In this document: positions 9,295 to 16,204 of the stretch, piece after piece
How the letters are laid out: the number at the start of each line of letters is the position of its first letter
Numbering within the stretch: position 1 is the stretch's first letter
Assembly: GCF_003344865.1 (NCBI RefSeq)
Contig: NZ_CP031165.1
Coordinates: 1,865,910-1,929,909, forward strand
Source of the DNA: Euzebya pacifica
GTDB lineage: Bacteria; Actinomycetota; Nitriliruptoria; Euzebyales; Euzebyaceae
Direction: 5' to 3'
Length of the DNA: 64,000 bases
The notes under the pieces: model-generated
Database searches by the model: none
What the model was told of the DNA's origin: nothing
Seen by the model: the letters and a program-made list of their open reading frames with translations, nothing else
Program-made: the position numbers and the translations under genes

Positions 9295-9367
9295 GGGGCT
9301 GTAGCTCAATTGGTAGAGCGCTACTCTGGCAGAGTAGAGGTCAGGGGTTCGATTCCCCTCAGCTCCA
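9295..9367 (+). tRNA. tRNA-Ala (anticodon GGC)
   Basis: The 73-nt cloverleaf folds completely. Acceptor GGGGCTG pairs with CAGCTCC. The D arm is GCTC/GAGC. The anticodon stem CTACT/AGTAG holds the loop CTGGCAG, so the anticodon is GGC. The T arm is AGGGG-TTCGATT-CCCCT. The third acceptor pair is G-U, the classic alanine identity element. The discriminator is A. CCA is not encoded: CGA follows. Confidence 0.97.
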
Positions 9368-9422
9368 CGAACGACCCGCCGAGAACCGGCGGGTCTCGTC
9401 GTTTCGGGGCGGCCGCCTCGCG

Positions 9423-10583
9423 TCACCGGCCGGCCGCTCCGCGCAGCAGGGCATCCACCGCCGGGCCGGTCACGATCGTGCGATCCGTGGCGTAGACGTG
9501 GTGGTTGTCCGCCACGTGGTCGAGGTCGTAGCGGTAGCTGCACATCGTGCCGAACGCCCGCTGCATCCCACGGGGGGAGGGGTCGGCGTCGGGCAGGATG
9601 CGGTCCAGGATCGCCCCGTTGCCCAGATGGAACCGGGCGACCGGATCCAGCGGTTGCCCGTCGTCGCGCCTGGCCCGGACCAGGTACGCGGCGGCCTGGA
9701 CGGCCGGGTCCTCCGCTGGCTCGTCGGTCCAGCCGGCCAGGCCGGTGATCGGCGACAGCGTGCAGAACGTGGTGACCTGCGGGAGGTCAGCGGCGATGGT
9801 GGCCGCCACCTGCTTGATGAGGAAGTTGCCCAGCGACACCCCGCGCAGGCCTGGCTGGCAGTTGGAGATCGAGTAGAACACCGCCATCGTCGCGTCCTGT
9901 TCGGGCAGGGCGTCACGGTGGGTCTCCAGGACCGAGGCGATCGTCGTCGGCAGGGTGTCGGTCAGCGCGACCATGACGAAGATGAGCGGCTCGTCCGGCA
10001 TCGCCGGGTGGAAGAAGCCGTAACAGCGACGGTCGGAGGGCCGTACCCGGGCACGAAGGTCCAGCCAGTCCGACACCTCGTGCACCGCCTCGTTGGTGGC
10101 GATCCGCTCCAGGACGAACGCCGGGGTCGTCCAGTCGATGCGGCGGAGCTCGAGGAACTCACGGGTGAACCACGACCGCAGCAGGAAGCGCAGGTCGAGG
10201 TCGACCCGCTGGAGGTCCGGCTCGTCCCCGAGGGCGACCAGCAGGTCCCGGCGCAGGTCGACCAGCGCCCGTGTGGCGCCGTGGGCGAGGTGCAGGCGGC
10301 GCAGCAGCTCACGACGTGGAGGCTTCGTGGCCCGCAGCAACGCTTGGAGCCGCTCCGGGGTCTGCGCGTGGTCCCATGCGCTGGCGGCGGCCACGACCGC
10401 AGCCGGCACGGGGTCCAGTGGCCGTCCGAGGCCGATCAGGACCGCGCGTCGTCCGGCGTCGTCCAGTCCGCGGTACCCACCGAGGATCCGTTCCGCGATG
10501 CTGGCCTGCACCCCCTCGCTGTCGGCGTCGAGAAGGGCCTCGCACTGGCGGAGCACGGCATCGGGGGTGGTCGGTGGCGTCAC
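9423..10583 (-). CDS. Malonyl-CoA decarboxylase
   Basis: A 386-residue protein matching the malonyl-CoA decarboxylase family, which converts malonyl-CoA to acetyl-CoA and CO2. Visible family blocks are a helical N-terminal domain and a C-terminal acyltransferase-type domain with LRGVSLGNFLIKQV, a TLSPITGL loop carrying the putative catalytic Ser, and an RFHLGNGA segment with the putative catalytic His. The GTG start at 10583 is supported by TAGGTT on the minus strand (10590-10595) ending 6 nt upstream, consistent with a leaderless mRNA. It stands alone, with no malonate transport or malonyl-CoA synthetase genes beside it. Confidence 0.9.
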   Translation of the reverse strand: MTPPTTPDAVLRQCEALLDADSEGVQASIAERILGGYRGLDDAGRRAVLIGLGRPLDPVPAAVVAAASAWDHAQTPERLQALLRATKPPRRELLRRLHLAHGATRALVDLRRDLLVALGDEPDLQRVDLDLRFLLRSWFTREFLELRRIDWTTPAFVLERIATNEAVHEVSDWLDLRARVRPSDRRCYGFFHPAMPDEPLIFVMVALTDTLPTTIASVLETHRDALPEQDATMAVFYSISNCQPGLRGVSLGNFLIKQVAATIAADLPQVTTFCTLSPITGLAGWTDEPAEDPAVQAAAYLVRARRDDGQPLDPVARFHLGNGAILDRILPDADPSPRGMQRAFGTMCSYRYDLDHVADNHHVYATDRTIVTGPAVDALLRGAAGR

Positions 10584-10692
10584 GTCCGCAACCTACCGCC
10601 CGCCCGTCCCGGTCACCTTGTCGGCCCGGTGTCGTTCTGGGAGGGTGTGCCGTCAGGATCGGGCTCGAAGGGTGAGAGGGAGGGGACCTGGC

Positions 10693-11286
10693 GTGCGGAG
10701 GACAGGACGGGCCGTGATGGGTGCCGTCCTGCTGCTCGTCGTGGCGTGCACGGGCGAGGACGACGACATCGACACCGTCGCGATCGACCCCGACGTGACG
10801 GCCGTCGACCTGCCCGGGGCACGGGTGTCGACCGACGGTGGCGTCGAGGATCCGGACAGCAGCGCCGCCCGGTTGCTCGAGGCATCACTGTGCGAGCGGC
10901 TGATCTCCGACGACGACGTCCTCGATGCGTTCGGTTCCGTGCCGCAGGCGCCGCCGTCGGCCACCGTCGAGCACGATGATGCGCTCGACTTCGTGACGTG
11001 CAGCTGGACCGTCGCCGACCCGATCCACACCGTCGTGCTGCAGGTGGAGGTGGCGCGGGACGACGTGACCCGGTCGTTGTTCGCCAGCGGCCGGGCTGAT
11101 CCGCTGGGAACCCCGGTGGAGGGGGTGGGGCTCGTGGCCACGGTGTCGGAGACCGGGTCCTGGAACGTCGACGTGACCGAGGACGTGCGCTTCAGCTACT
11201 TCCCGATCGCCGCGACCGAGGCCCCCGACGCCGACCGCGAGCTGGTCGCGACCGTCGCGGCGAACCTGGAGCAGGAGCTCGACTGA
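10693..11286 (+). CDS. Putative lipoprotein, DUF3558-like
   Basis: A 197-residue secreted protein with a GTG start behind a purine-rich ribosome site (GAGAGGGAGGGG). Residues 1-18 form a short signal peptide ending in a lipobox (VVAC), so the mature protein would be anchored by a lipidated Cys. The remainder is acidic and contains two further Cys residues (ASLCERL and FVTCSW) that could form a disulfide. The C..W layout resembles DUF3558-type actinobacterial lipoproteins, but I am not sure of the family. Function unknown. Confidence 0.72.
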   Translation: MRRTGRAVMGAVLLLVVACTGEDDDIDTVAIDPDVTAVDLPGARVSTDGGVEDPDSSAARLLEASLCERLISDDDVLDAFGSVPQAPPSATVEHDDALDFVTCSWTVADPIHTVVLQVEVARDDVTRSLFASGRADPLGTPVEGVGLVATVSETGSWNVDVTEDVRFSYFPIAATEAPDADRELVATVAANLEQELD

Positions 11287-11352
11287 CCGTCCGGTCCTGC
11301 CGTGGCCGACCGCGTGCCGCCGATGTCGCACCGTCGACCTACCGTGGCGCGC

Positions 11353-11973
11353 ATGACCGCTGACGTGATCGTGGACGAACACCTCACCGACCTCGACGGA
11401 CTCCGGAGGGCCGAGCTCGTGGGCTGCACCATCGAGGGCGTGACCGGTGAGGGCCTGTCGCTGGACGGGGCTCGGTTGGAGTCCTGTCGGTTCGTCGACT
11501 GTCACCTGCGGCGTGCCTCCATGGTGGGGACACGGATCGACGACACGACGTTCCTGCGGACCAACCTCTCGGGGGTCGACTGGACGACGCTGGCGTGGTC
11601 GTCGTTCCGGATCGGTCCGGGCCTGCGGTTCGCCGACTGCACGCTGGACTACTCGACCTTCCATGGCGTGACGCTGACCGACGTCGTCATCCATGCGTGC
11701 CGTGCGCGCGAGGTCGACTTCGGCAGCTGCGACATGACCGGTGCCGACCTGCGCTTCACCGACCTGACCGACGCGCGGTTCGACGGCTCGACCCTGGTCG
11801 ACGCCGACCTGACCGGTGCCAGCGGCTACGCCTTCGACCTCAACGACCTGCGGTACCGCGGGTGCAAGGTGTCGCTTCCCGAGGCGGGCGCCCTGCTGCA
11901 GCGACTGGGACTGGAGGTCCTCCCCGTGCCGATGCCCGACCCCCTCGAGGACGTCCTCCGCGCCACCTCCTGA
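11353..11973 (+). CDS. Pentapeptide-repeat protein
   Basis: A 206-residue protein built from pentapeptide repeats of the A(D/N)Lxx kind: for example LVGCTIEGV, TNLSGVDW, MTGADLRFTDLTDARFDGS and LVDADLTGAS. Such repeats fold as a right-handed quadrilateral beta helix. The family includes DNA-gyrase-protecting MfpA/Qnr proteins, but nothing here shows gyrase binding. An upstream GTG at 11302 is in frame. I prefer the ATG at 11353 because TACCGT (11340-11345) ends 7 nt before it. Confidence 0.82.
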   Translation: MTADVIVDEHLTDLDGLRRAELVGCTIEGVTGEGLSLDGARLESCRFVDCHLRRASMVGTRIDDTTFLRTNLSGVDWTTLAWSSFRIGPGLRFADCTLDYSTFHGVTLTDVVIHACRAREVDFGSCDMTGADLRFTDLTDARFDGSTLVDADLTGASGYAFDLNDLRYRGCKVSLPEAGALLQRLGLEVLPVPMPDPLEDVLRATS

Positions 11974-12075
11974 TCGTGCACGACCGGTCTCCGAAACCGG
12001 TCGGGCGTACGTCCCTGTCCGACCGGCCACCCGTCGGACGGAGCATCGCCGTTTTCGGTGAACGGAGGGCGAAAG

Positions 12076-12165
12076 TTGCTCGGCAAACAGTGGATGGGTT
12101 CGTTACTGTGGTGATCAGACGGCCACGTCGCTACCCCCTCAGGCGATGTGGCCGTCTTTCCTTTT
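12076..12165 (+). terminator. Hairpin terminator with adjacent promoter-like sequence
   Basis: The stem ACGGCCACGTCGC (12119-12131) pairs with GCGATGTGGCCGT (12143-12155) over 13 bp with one G-U pair. It encloses a C-rich 11-nt loop and is followed by CTTTCCTTTT, so it is a good intrinsic terminator. Promoter-like TTGCTC (12076) and TACTGT (12104-12109) lie immediately upstream. The spacer is long (about 22 nt), so that promoter is weakly supported. The rest of the gap 11974-12242 shows nothing coding. Confidence 0.7.
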
Positions 12166-12242
12166 CGCCTGCACGTTCCCCAGCGTGACCGACCGCCCGT
12201 GGTCGGCACGCCAGCGGGGCAGCACGAGGCAGGATCGGGGGC

Positions 12243-13550
12243 ATGCCACGTCCCACCGCTGCCCGCTGGTCCAGCTGGTCCGGCGCCGTGAAGGCCAACC
12301 CGACCCACCTCGTCCGGCCCGAGTCCGTCGCCGAGCTGGCCGCGCTCGTCACCGCGGTGGGCGAGCGTGGCGGCACCCTCCGGCCGACCGGCACGGGACA
12401 CTCCTTCACCCCCCTCGCCAGCAGCGAGGACACCATGGTCCAGCTCGACCTGCTGGACCACGATCGCGTGGACATCACCCCCGACGGTCGGTCGGCCACC
12501 GTCAGCGGTGGCACGACCCTGCGGGTGCTCGCCCGCCGGCTGGCGGCCGCGGGCCTGGCGGTGCCGCGGTTCGGCGACATCGACGGCCAGACCGTCGCCG
12601 GCGCGCTGTCGACCGGCACCCACGACACCGGCTCGGGACTCGGTCCGCTGCACACGGCGGTGGAGGGGGTCGAGCTGGTCGACGGCACCGGCACGGTGCG
12701 GTGGGTCGACCACGCCGACCTGCCGGCCGCTCGCCTCGGGCTCGGCGCGCTGGGGGTCATCGTCCGGGTGCGCATGGCGGTCACCCCCGCCGTCGTGCTG
12801 GCCACCCGGACGGCGAAGGTACGACTGGACGACGTCCTGGCCGACTTCCCCCACCACACTGCCGACCACGACCTGGCCGAGTTCTCGTGGCTGCCCCACA
12901 CCGGGTGGGCTCGGTTGCGGTTGGGGGACATCACCGACGAACCGCCCACCGCGTCGATGACCGTCCGCCGAGCTGCTGACCTGCTGGCCGACCGCGGCAG
13001 CACCTGGGTGGCGGGTCAGGTCGCACGGACCTTTCCCGAGCGATCGTCCGTCCTGGGTGGGTTCCTGGCGGCCACCACCGGGGATGTGGCCAGCCGGCGG
13101 CCCGGGCACGAAGCCGCACGGGCTCTGCCGCCGCTTCGGTTCCAGTCGACGGCCTTCGCCGTGCCGGTCGACGCGCTCGGACCGCTCGTCCGCCAGCTCG
13201 AGGCGCTCGTGGCACGCGACGACCTGCCCCTGGTCCTGCCCGTTCGGGTCCGCACGGTTGCGGCCGACCGCAGCGCGTGGCTCTCCCCGATGTGGGACCG
13301 GGAGTCGCTCGTCGTGTCCGTCCGCACGGTGCGCGGCATGCCCTACACGGCCCTGTTCGGCGTCGTGCAGCAGCTGTGCCGGGGATTCGGCGGGCGGCCC
13401 CACTGGGGGCTGATGCACACGCTCGGCGTCGAGGAGCTGTCCGAGCTGTACCCGCGCTGGGAGGACTTCGTGGAGGTCCGACGCCGGTTCGACCCACGGG
13501 GGGTCCTCGAGTCCCCGTACCTGCGTCGGGTGCTCGGCCCGATCTCCTGA
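12243..13550 (+). CDS. FAD-linked oxidase, D-arabinono-1,4-lactone oxidase type
   Basis: A 435-residue flavoprotein with an N-terminal FAD-binding PCMH domain (about 20-190) and a C-terminal ALO domain. TGTGHSF at residues 50-56 is the usual covalent 8-alpha-histidyl-FAD motif (His53). The C-terminus contains WGLMHTLG and a WEDFVEVRRRFDPRGVLESPY segment, which is typical of aldonolactone and alditol oxidases. The likely reaction is oxidation of a sugar lactone or alditol with O2 as acceptor. The exact substrate cannot be read from the sequence. CAGGAT (12230-12235) ends 7 nt before the ATG, suggesting a leaderless mRNA. Confidence 0.87.
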   Translation: MPRPTAARWSSWSGAVKANPTHLVRPESVAELAALVTAVGERGGTLRPTGTGHSFTPLASSEDTMVQLDLLDHDRVDITPDGRSATVSGGTTLRVLARRLAAAGLAVPRFGDIDGQTVAGALSTGTHDTGSGLGPLHTAVEGVELVDGTGTVRWVDHADLPAARLGLGALGVIVRVRMAVTPAVVLATRTAKVRLDDVLADFPHHTADHDLAEFSWLPHTGWARLRLGDITDEPPTASMTVRRAADLLADRGSTWVAGQVARTFPERSSVLGGFLAATTGDVASRRPGHEAARALPPLRFQSTAFAVPVDALGPLVRQLEALVARDDLPLVLPVRVRTVAADRSAWLSPMWDRESLVVSVRTVRGMPYTALFGVVQQLCRGFGGRPHWGLMHTLGVEELSELYPRWEDFVEVRRRFDPRGVLESPYLRRVLGPIS

Positions 13551-13563
13551 CGCCCTCTCGCGC

Positions 13564-14175
13564 TCAGCCCGGCAGGGTCATCGACCAGAACGCGGCCTCG
13601 TGGTCGAGCACCTCGTCGACGGCGGCGCGGGCTGCGACGGTCGGGCCGTCCGGCAGCTCGCGGTCCACGACCTTCGACAGGTCGGTGACGAACCCGGCGA
13701 AGTCGTCGTTGGCCCAGTGCGTGACGTACTCCTCGAAGGCGGGTGCGCCGGGCAGTGCGCCCTGCCACGCGGTCAGGTAGGCCGCCTCCACCGCCCACAT
13801 CGCGGTGATCGCGTCGGGATAGGGACGGGCGGCCAGGCGCAGGAGGGCGTCGTTGTAGGCGGTCGTCTGCGGCAGGTCCGGACCAGTCAGGTCCAGGCCC
13901 CGGCGGGCGGCGACCTCCTCGAACCACTCGAGCTCGGCGACGAAGGCGCTGATCCCGCCGAGGACGAGCGGGAAGTCGGCACGGGGCGCGGTCTGCAGCA
14001 GCAGCCCCCACGCCCGCACCAGGGTCTCGACGAACCGGTGGTCCTGCTCCAACCAGCGGTCGAAGGTGGCGTCGTCCAGCGTGCCGTCGCGGGTGCCGTC
14101 CAGGAACGGCGAGGTCGTCGCCCTCGTCCACCGGTCCCGGTCGGCGGTCAGCAGGGCGGTCGAGGCGGTGGTCAT
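13564..14175 (-). CDS. TenA-family protein without the catalytic Cys (TenA_E-like)
   Basis: A 203-residue all-helical protein of the TenA/thiaminase II fold. The position of the catalytic Cys of classical TenA is replaced: the segment reads MWAVEAAYLTAW. This places it with the TenA_E-like group, some of which hydrolyse formylated thiamin breakdown products. It overlaps the upstream TenA gene by 4 nt (ATGA), so the two are translationally coupled. The pair may act in sequence in thiamin pyrimidine salvage. Confidence 0.85.
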   Translation of the reverse strand: MTTASTALLTADRDRWTRATTSPFLDGTRDGTLDDATFDRWLEQDHRFVETLVRAWGLLLQTAPRADFPLVLGGISAFVAELEWFEEVAARRGLDLTGPDLPQTTAYNDALLRLAARPYPDAITAMWAVEAAYLTAWQGALPGAPAFEEYVTHWANDDFAGFVTDLSKVVDRELPDGPTVAARAAVDEVLDHEAAFWSMTLPG

Positions 14176-14798
14176 CGGGCCGTTCCGATCGCGTGGGCGC
14201 TGGCGAAGAAGTCGTGCTCGAGGCGCATGGCGGTGGCGTAGTGCTCGGCCATGCGTCCCGGGTCACCGCCGAGCCGGTCGATCATGTCCTCCAGCGTCGC
14301 GGCGAGGGCCTCGAACTCGGGGTCGGCGTAGGTCCGGACCCAGTCGGCGTACGGCGACGCGGGGTCGAGGTCGGGAAGCAGCTGCTGGCCGAGCCAGGCG
14401 TACAGCCGCATGCACGGCGCCATGGCTGCCAGCGCATGGGACACCGGCTCGAGCGCAGCGACCTGCAGGAGGAAGTCGGTGTAGGCGCGTGTGGCGGGTG
14501 TGGGGGAGGGGTGCAGGTCGACGTCCCACTCCGCGGCGTAGGCGGCGTGCAGGTCCAGCTCGTCCATCGCCCCGTTGAGGAGGGTTCGGCACGTCCTCAG
14601 GGCCTCGTGGTCGGGCGACTTCGCCAGGCACAGCGCGTAGACGCGGGCGAAGGCGTCGAGGAAGAAGGCGTCCTGTCCCACGTAGTGGCGAAAGGCGTCC
14701 AGCGGTGTCGACCCGTCGGCCAGGCCGGTGACGAACGGATGGGCCAGGCAGGCATCGGCGATGGGGGCGTTGCCCGCCCACAGGGAGGAGGAGTTCAT
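14172..14798 (-). CDS. tenA: Aminopyrimidine aminohydrolase / thiaminase II (TenA)
   Basis: A 208-residue TenA-family enzyme that hydrolyses aminopyrimidine products of thiamin damage so that the pyrimidine can be reused. The catalytic Cys is kept (APCMRLYAW, Cys129). The acidic residues around FRHYVGQDAFFLDAFARVYA match the family. I chose the start MNSSSLWAG at 14798, because upstream codons in the same frame look like antisense shadow. No TPP riboswitch is visible in the 69 nt before it. It is the first gene of a two-gene operon with the Cys-less paralogue. Confidence 0.88.
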   Translation of the reverse strand: MNSSSLWAGNAPIADACLAHPFVTGLADGSTPLDAFRHYVGQDAFFLDAFARVYALCLAKSPDHEALRTCRTLLNGAMDELDLHAAYAAEWDVDLHPSPTPATRAYTDFLLQVAALEPVSHALAAMAPCMRLYAWLGQQLLPDLDPASPYADWVRTYADPEFEALAATLEDMIDRLGGDPGRMAEHYATAMRLEHDFFASAHAIGTAR

Positions 14799-14867
14799 GG
14801 CGTCGGGGATGGTAGACGGCCGGACCGGTGTGCCTGCGGGGGGTCGTTCGCGGTAGCGTCTGCTGCC

Positions 14868-15401
14868 ATGCGGATTCGTCCTGGAAAGCTGTTGCTGTTC
14901 GTCGTGCTGGCCGGTGGTGCTGCCGTGGTGCTCAAGCAGCGCCAGGAGGGTGCGACCGAGCTGGCTCCCTCGTCGCCGAGCGAGCCCTTCATGGCGCCGT
15001 CGCCGGCACGCGAGAGCGCCTCGGTGCGCCCGCCGGACACGGCCATGCCGGCGCCTGATGCCGACGATGCGGCCGACCTGTCGGAGGCCGACACCGCCGA
15101 GATCGTGCTGCCGTCGTCCTCGGCTGCCGACGACACCGAACCGGGTCCCCTGCCCGTGCCGCCGCACGGCCCCTTCACCACCGCTCCCGATGGGCCGGCG
15201 GACGACCTCAAGCGCATCAGCGGCGTGGGCCCGAAGCTCGAGGCCTTGCTGAACGAGCAGGGCATCACGACGTTCGCGCAGCTGGCGGCGCTCTCCGACG
15301 AGGATGTCGACGCGCTGCAGGAGCGGCTGTCACAGTTCCCCGGCCGCATCCGCCGCGACGACTGGGTGGCGCAGGCCACGCGCTTCGTCGAGGAGGGCTA
15401 G
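14868..15401 (+). CDS. Membrane-anchored helix-hairpin-helix protein
   Basis: A 177-residue protein. It has an N-terminal hydrophobic anchor (residues 7-22), a low-complexity Pro/Ala/Ser/Asp linker (about 25-105) and a C-terminal helix-hairpin-helix domain (about 108-175, DDLKRISGVGPKLEALL...). This domain type binds DNA non-specifically or mediates protein contacts. The layout (anchor, linker, HhH) resembles ComEA, encoded 95 nt downstream, so a role near the DNA-uptake machinery is possible but inferred. TAGCGT (14854-14859) ends 8 nt before the ATG. Confidence 0.75.
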   Translation: MRIRPGKLLLFVVLAGGAAVVLKQRQEGATELAPSSPSEPFMAPSPARESASVRPPDTAMPAPDADDAADLSEADTAEIVLPSSSAADDTEPGPLPVPPHGPFTTAPDGPADDLKRISGVGPKLEALLNEQGITTFAQLAALSDEDVDALQERLSQFPGRIRRDDWVAQATRFVEEG

Positions 15402-15496
15402 CCCCTCCTCGAGCGGGGGGTCGTTCCGGGGGAAGTTGTCCACACCCGCGGCGACGTGGCGGCTCGTGACGCGACCGTTGTGGCCAGCATGGGTCC

Positions 15497-16204
15497 GTGG
15501 GCAGCGACGGGTGGACCGAGGTGGCCAGGCGCGCCGGCATGACTCCGGCGGAGGTCGCCGCGCTCGTCGTCCTCCTCCTCGGCGCGGTGTCGCTGACCGT
15601 CGTCGTGTGGTGGAACGGCACCGACCGGTCCCCGGGCCCGGGGCAGGCACCGATCGCCATCGTCGGTGCAGGCGATGCGGGATCCACCACCGCCCCCGCG
15701 GACAGGACGTCCGGTCAGGACGCTGGCGCGGATGACCCCCCGGCGCCCGGATCGGACCCCACGGCCACGGTTGTGGTGGACGTGGCAGGCCTCGTGCTGC
15801 GGCCCGGGCTGGTGGAGCTGCCCGCAGGGTCGCGGGTCGCCGACGCGCTGGTCGCCGCTGGTGGGGCGGTGGACCCAGCCGACACCAGCGTCCTGAACCT
15901 CGCCCGGATCCTGGTCGACGGCGAGCAGGTGGTGGTGACCGACGGGACCGCGCCTCCGCCGGTGGCGGCCGGCCCCGGTGGTGGACCGGACGGCCCGACC
16001 CTCCTCGCCGACGGACGGCTGGACCTCAACGCCGCCACCGTCGAGGACCTCCAGTCGCTTCCGGGCGTCGGGCCGGTCACCGCCGAACGCATCGTGGCTC
16101 GACGCGACGAGCTCGGGGGGTTCAGCGACGTCGTGCAGCTGCTGGAGGTGTCGGGCATCGGCCCGGCGCGGTTCGCCGACCTCGAGTCCCGGGTGGGCGT
16201 GTGA
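15497..16204 (+). CDS. comEA: Competence protein ComEA
   Basis: A 235-residue membrane-anchored DNA receptor. One helix lies at about residues 20-38. An SLBB domain follows at about 93-125 (VDVAGLVLRPGLVELPAG). A C-terminal double helix-hairpin-helix lies at about 174-232 (LDLNAATVEDLQSLPGVGPVTAERI and SGIGPARFADLE). The order and length match ComEA, which binds double-stranded DNA outside the membrane and passes it to ComEC. The stop overlaps the comEC GTG by 4 nt, so translation is coupled. The GTG start at 15497 lacks a clear ribosome site. Confidence 0.92.
   Translation: MGSDGWTEVARRAGMTPAEVAALVVLLLGAVSLTVVVWWNGTDRSPGPGQAPIAIVGAGDAGSTTAPADRTSGQDAGADDPPAPGSDPTATVVVDVAGLVLRPGLVELPAGSRVADALVAAGGAVDPADTSVLNLARILVDGEQVVVTDGTAPPPVAAGPGGGPDGPTLLADGRLDLNAATVEDLQSLPGVGPVTAERIVARRDELGGFSDVVQLLEVSGIGPARFADLESRVGV

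Noticed and set aside
12119-12165. 6C-type small RNA
   Set aside because: Only one hairpin with a C-rich loop is present, and that family needs two with at least six C each.
14799-14867. TPP riboswitch before tenA
   Set aside because: The gap is only 69 nt and lacks the conserved CTGAGA and ACCTGATC elements.
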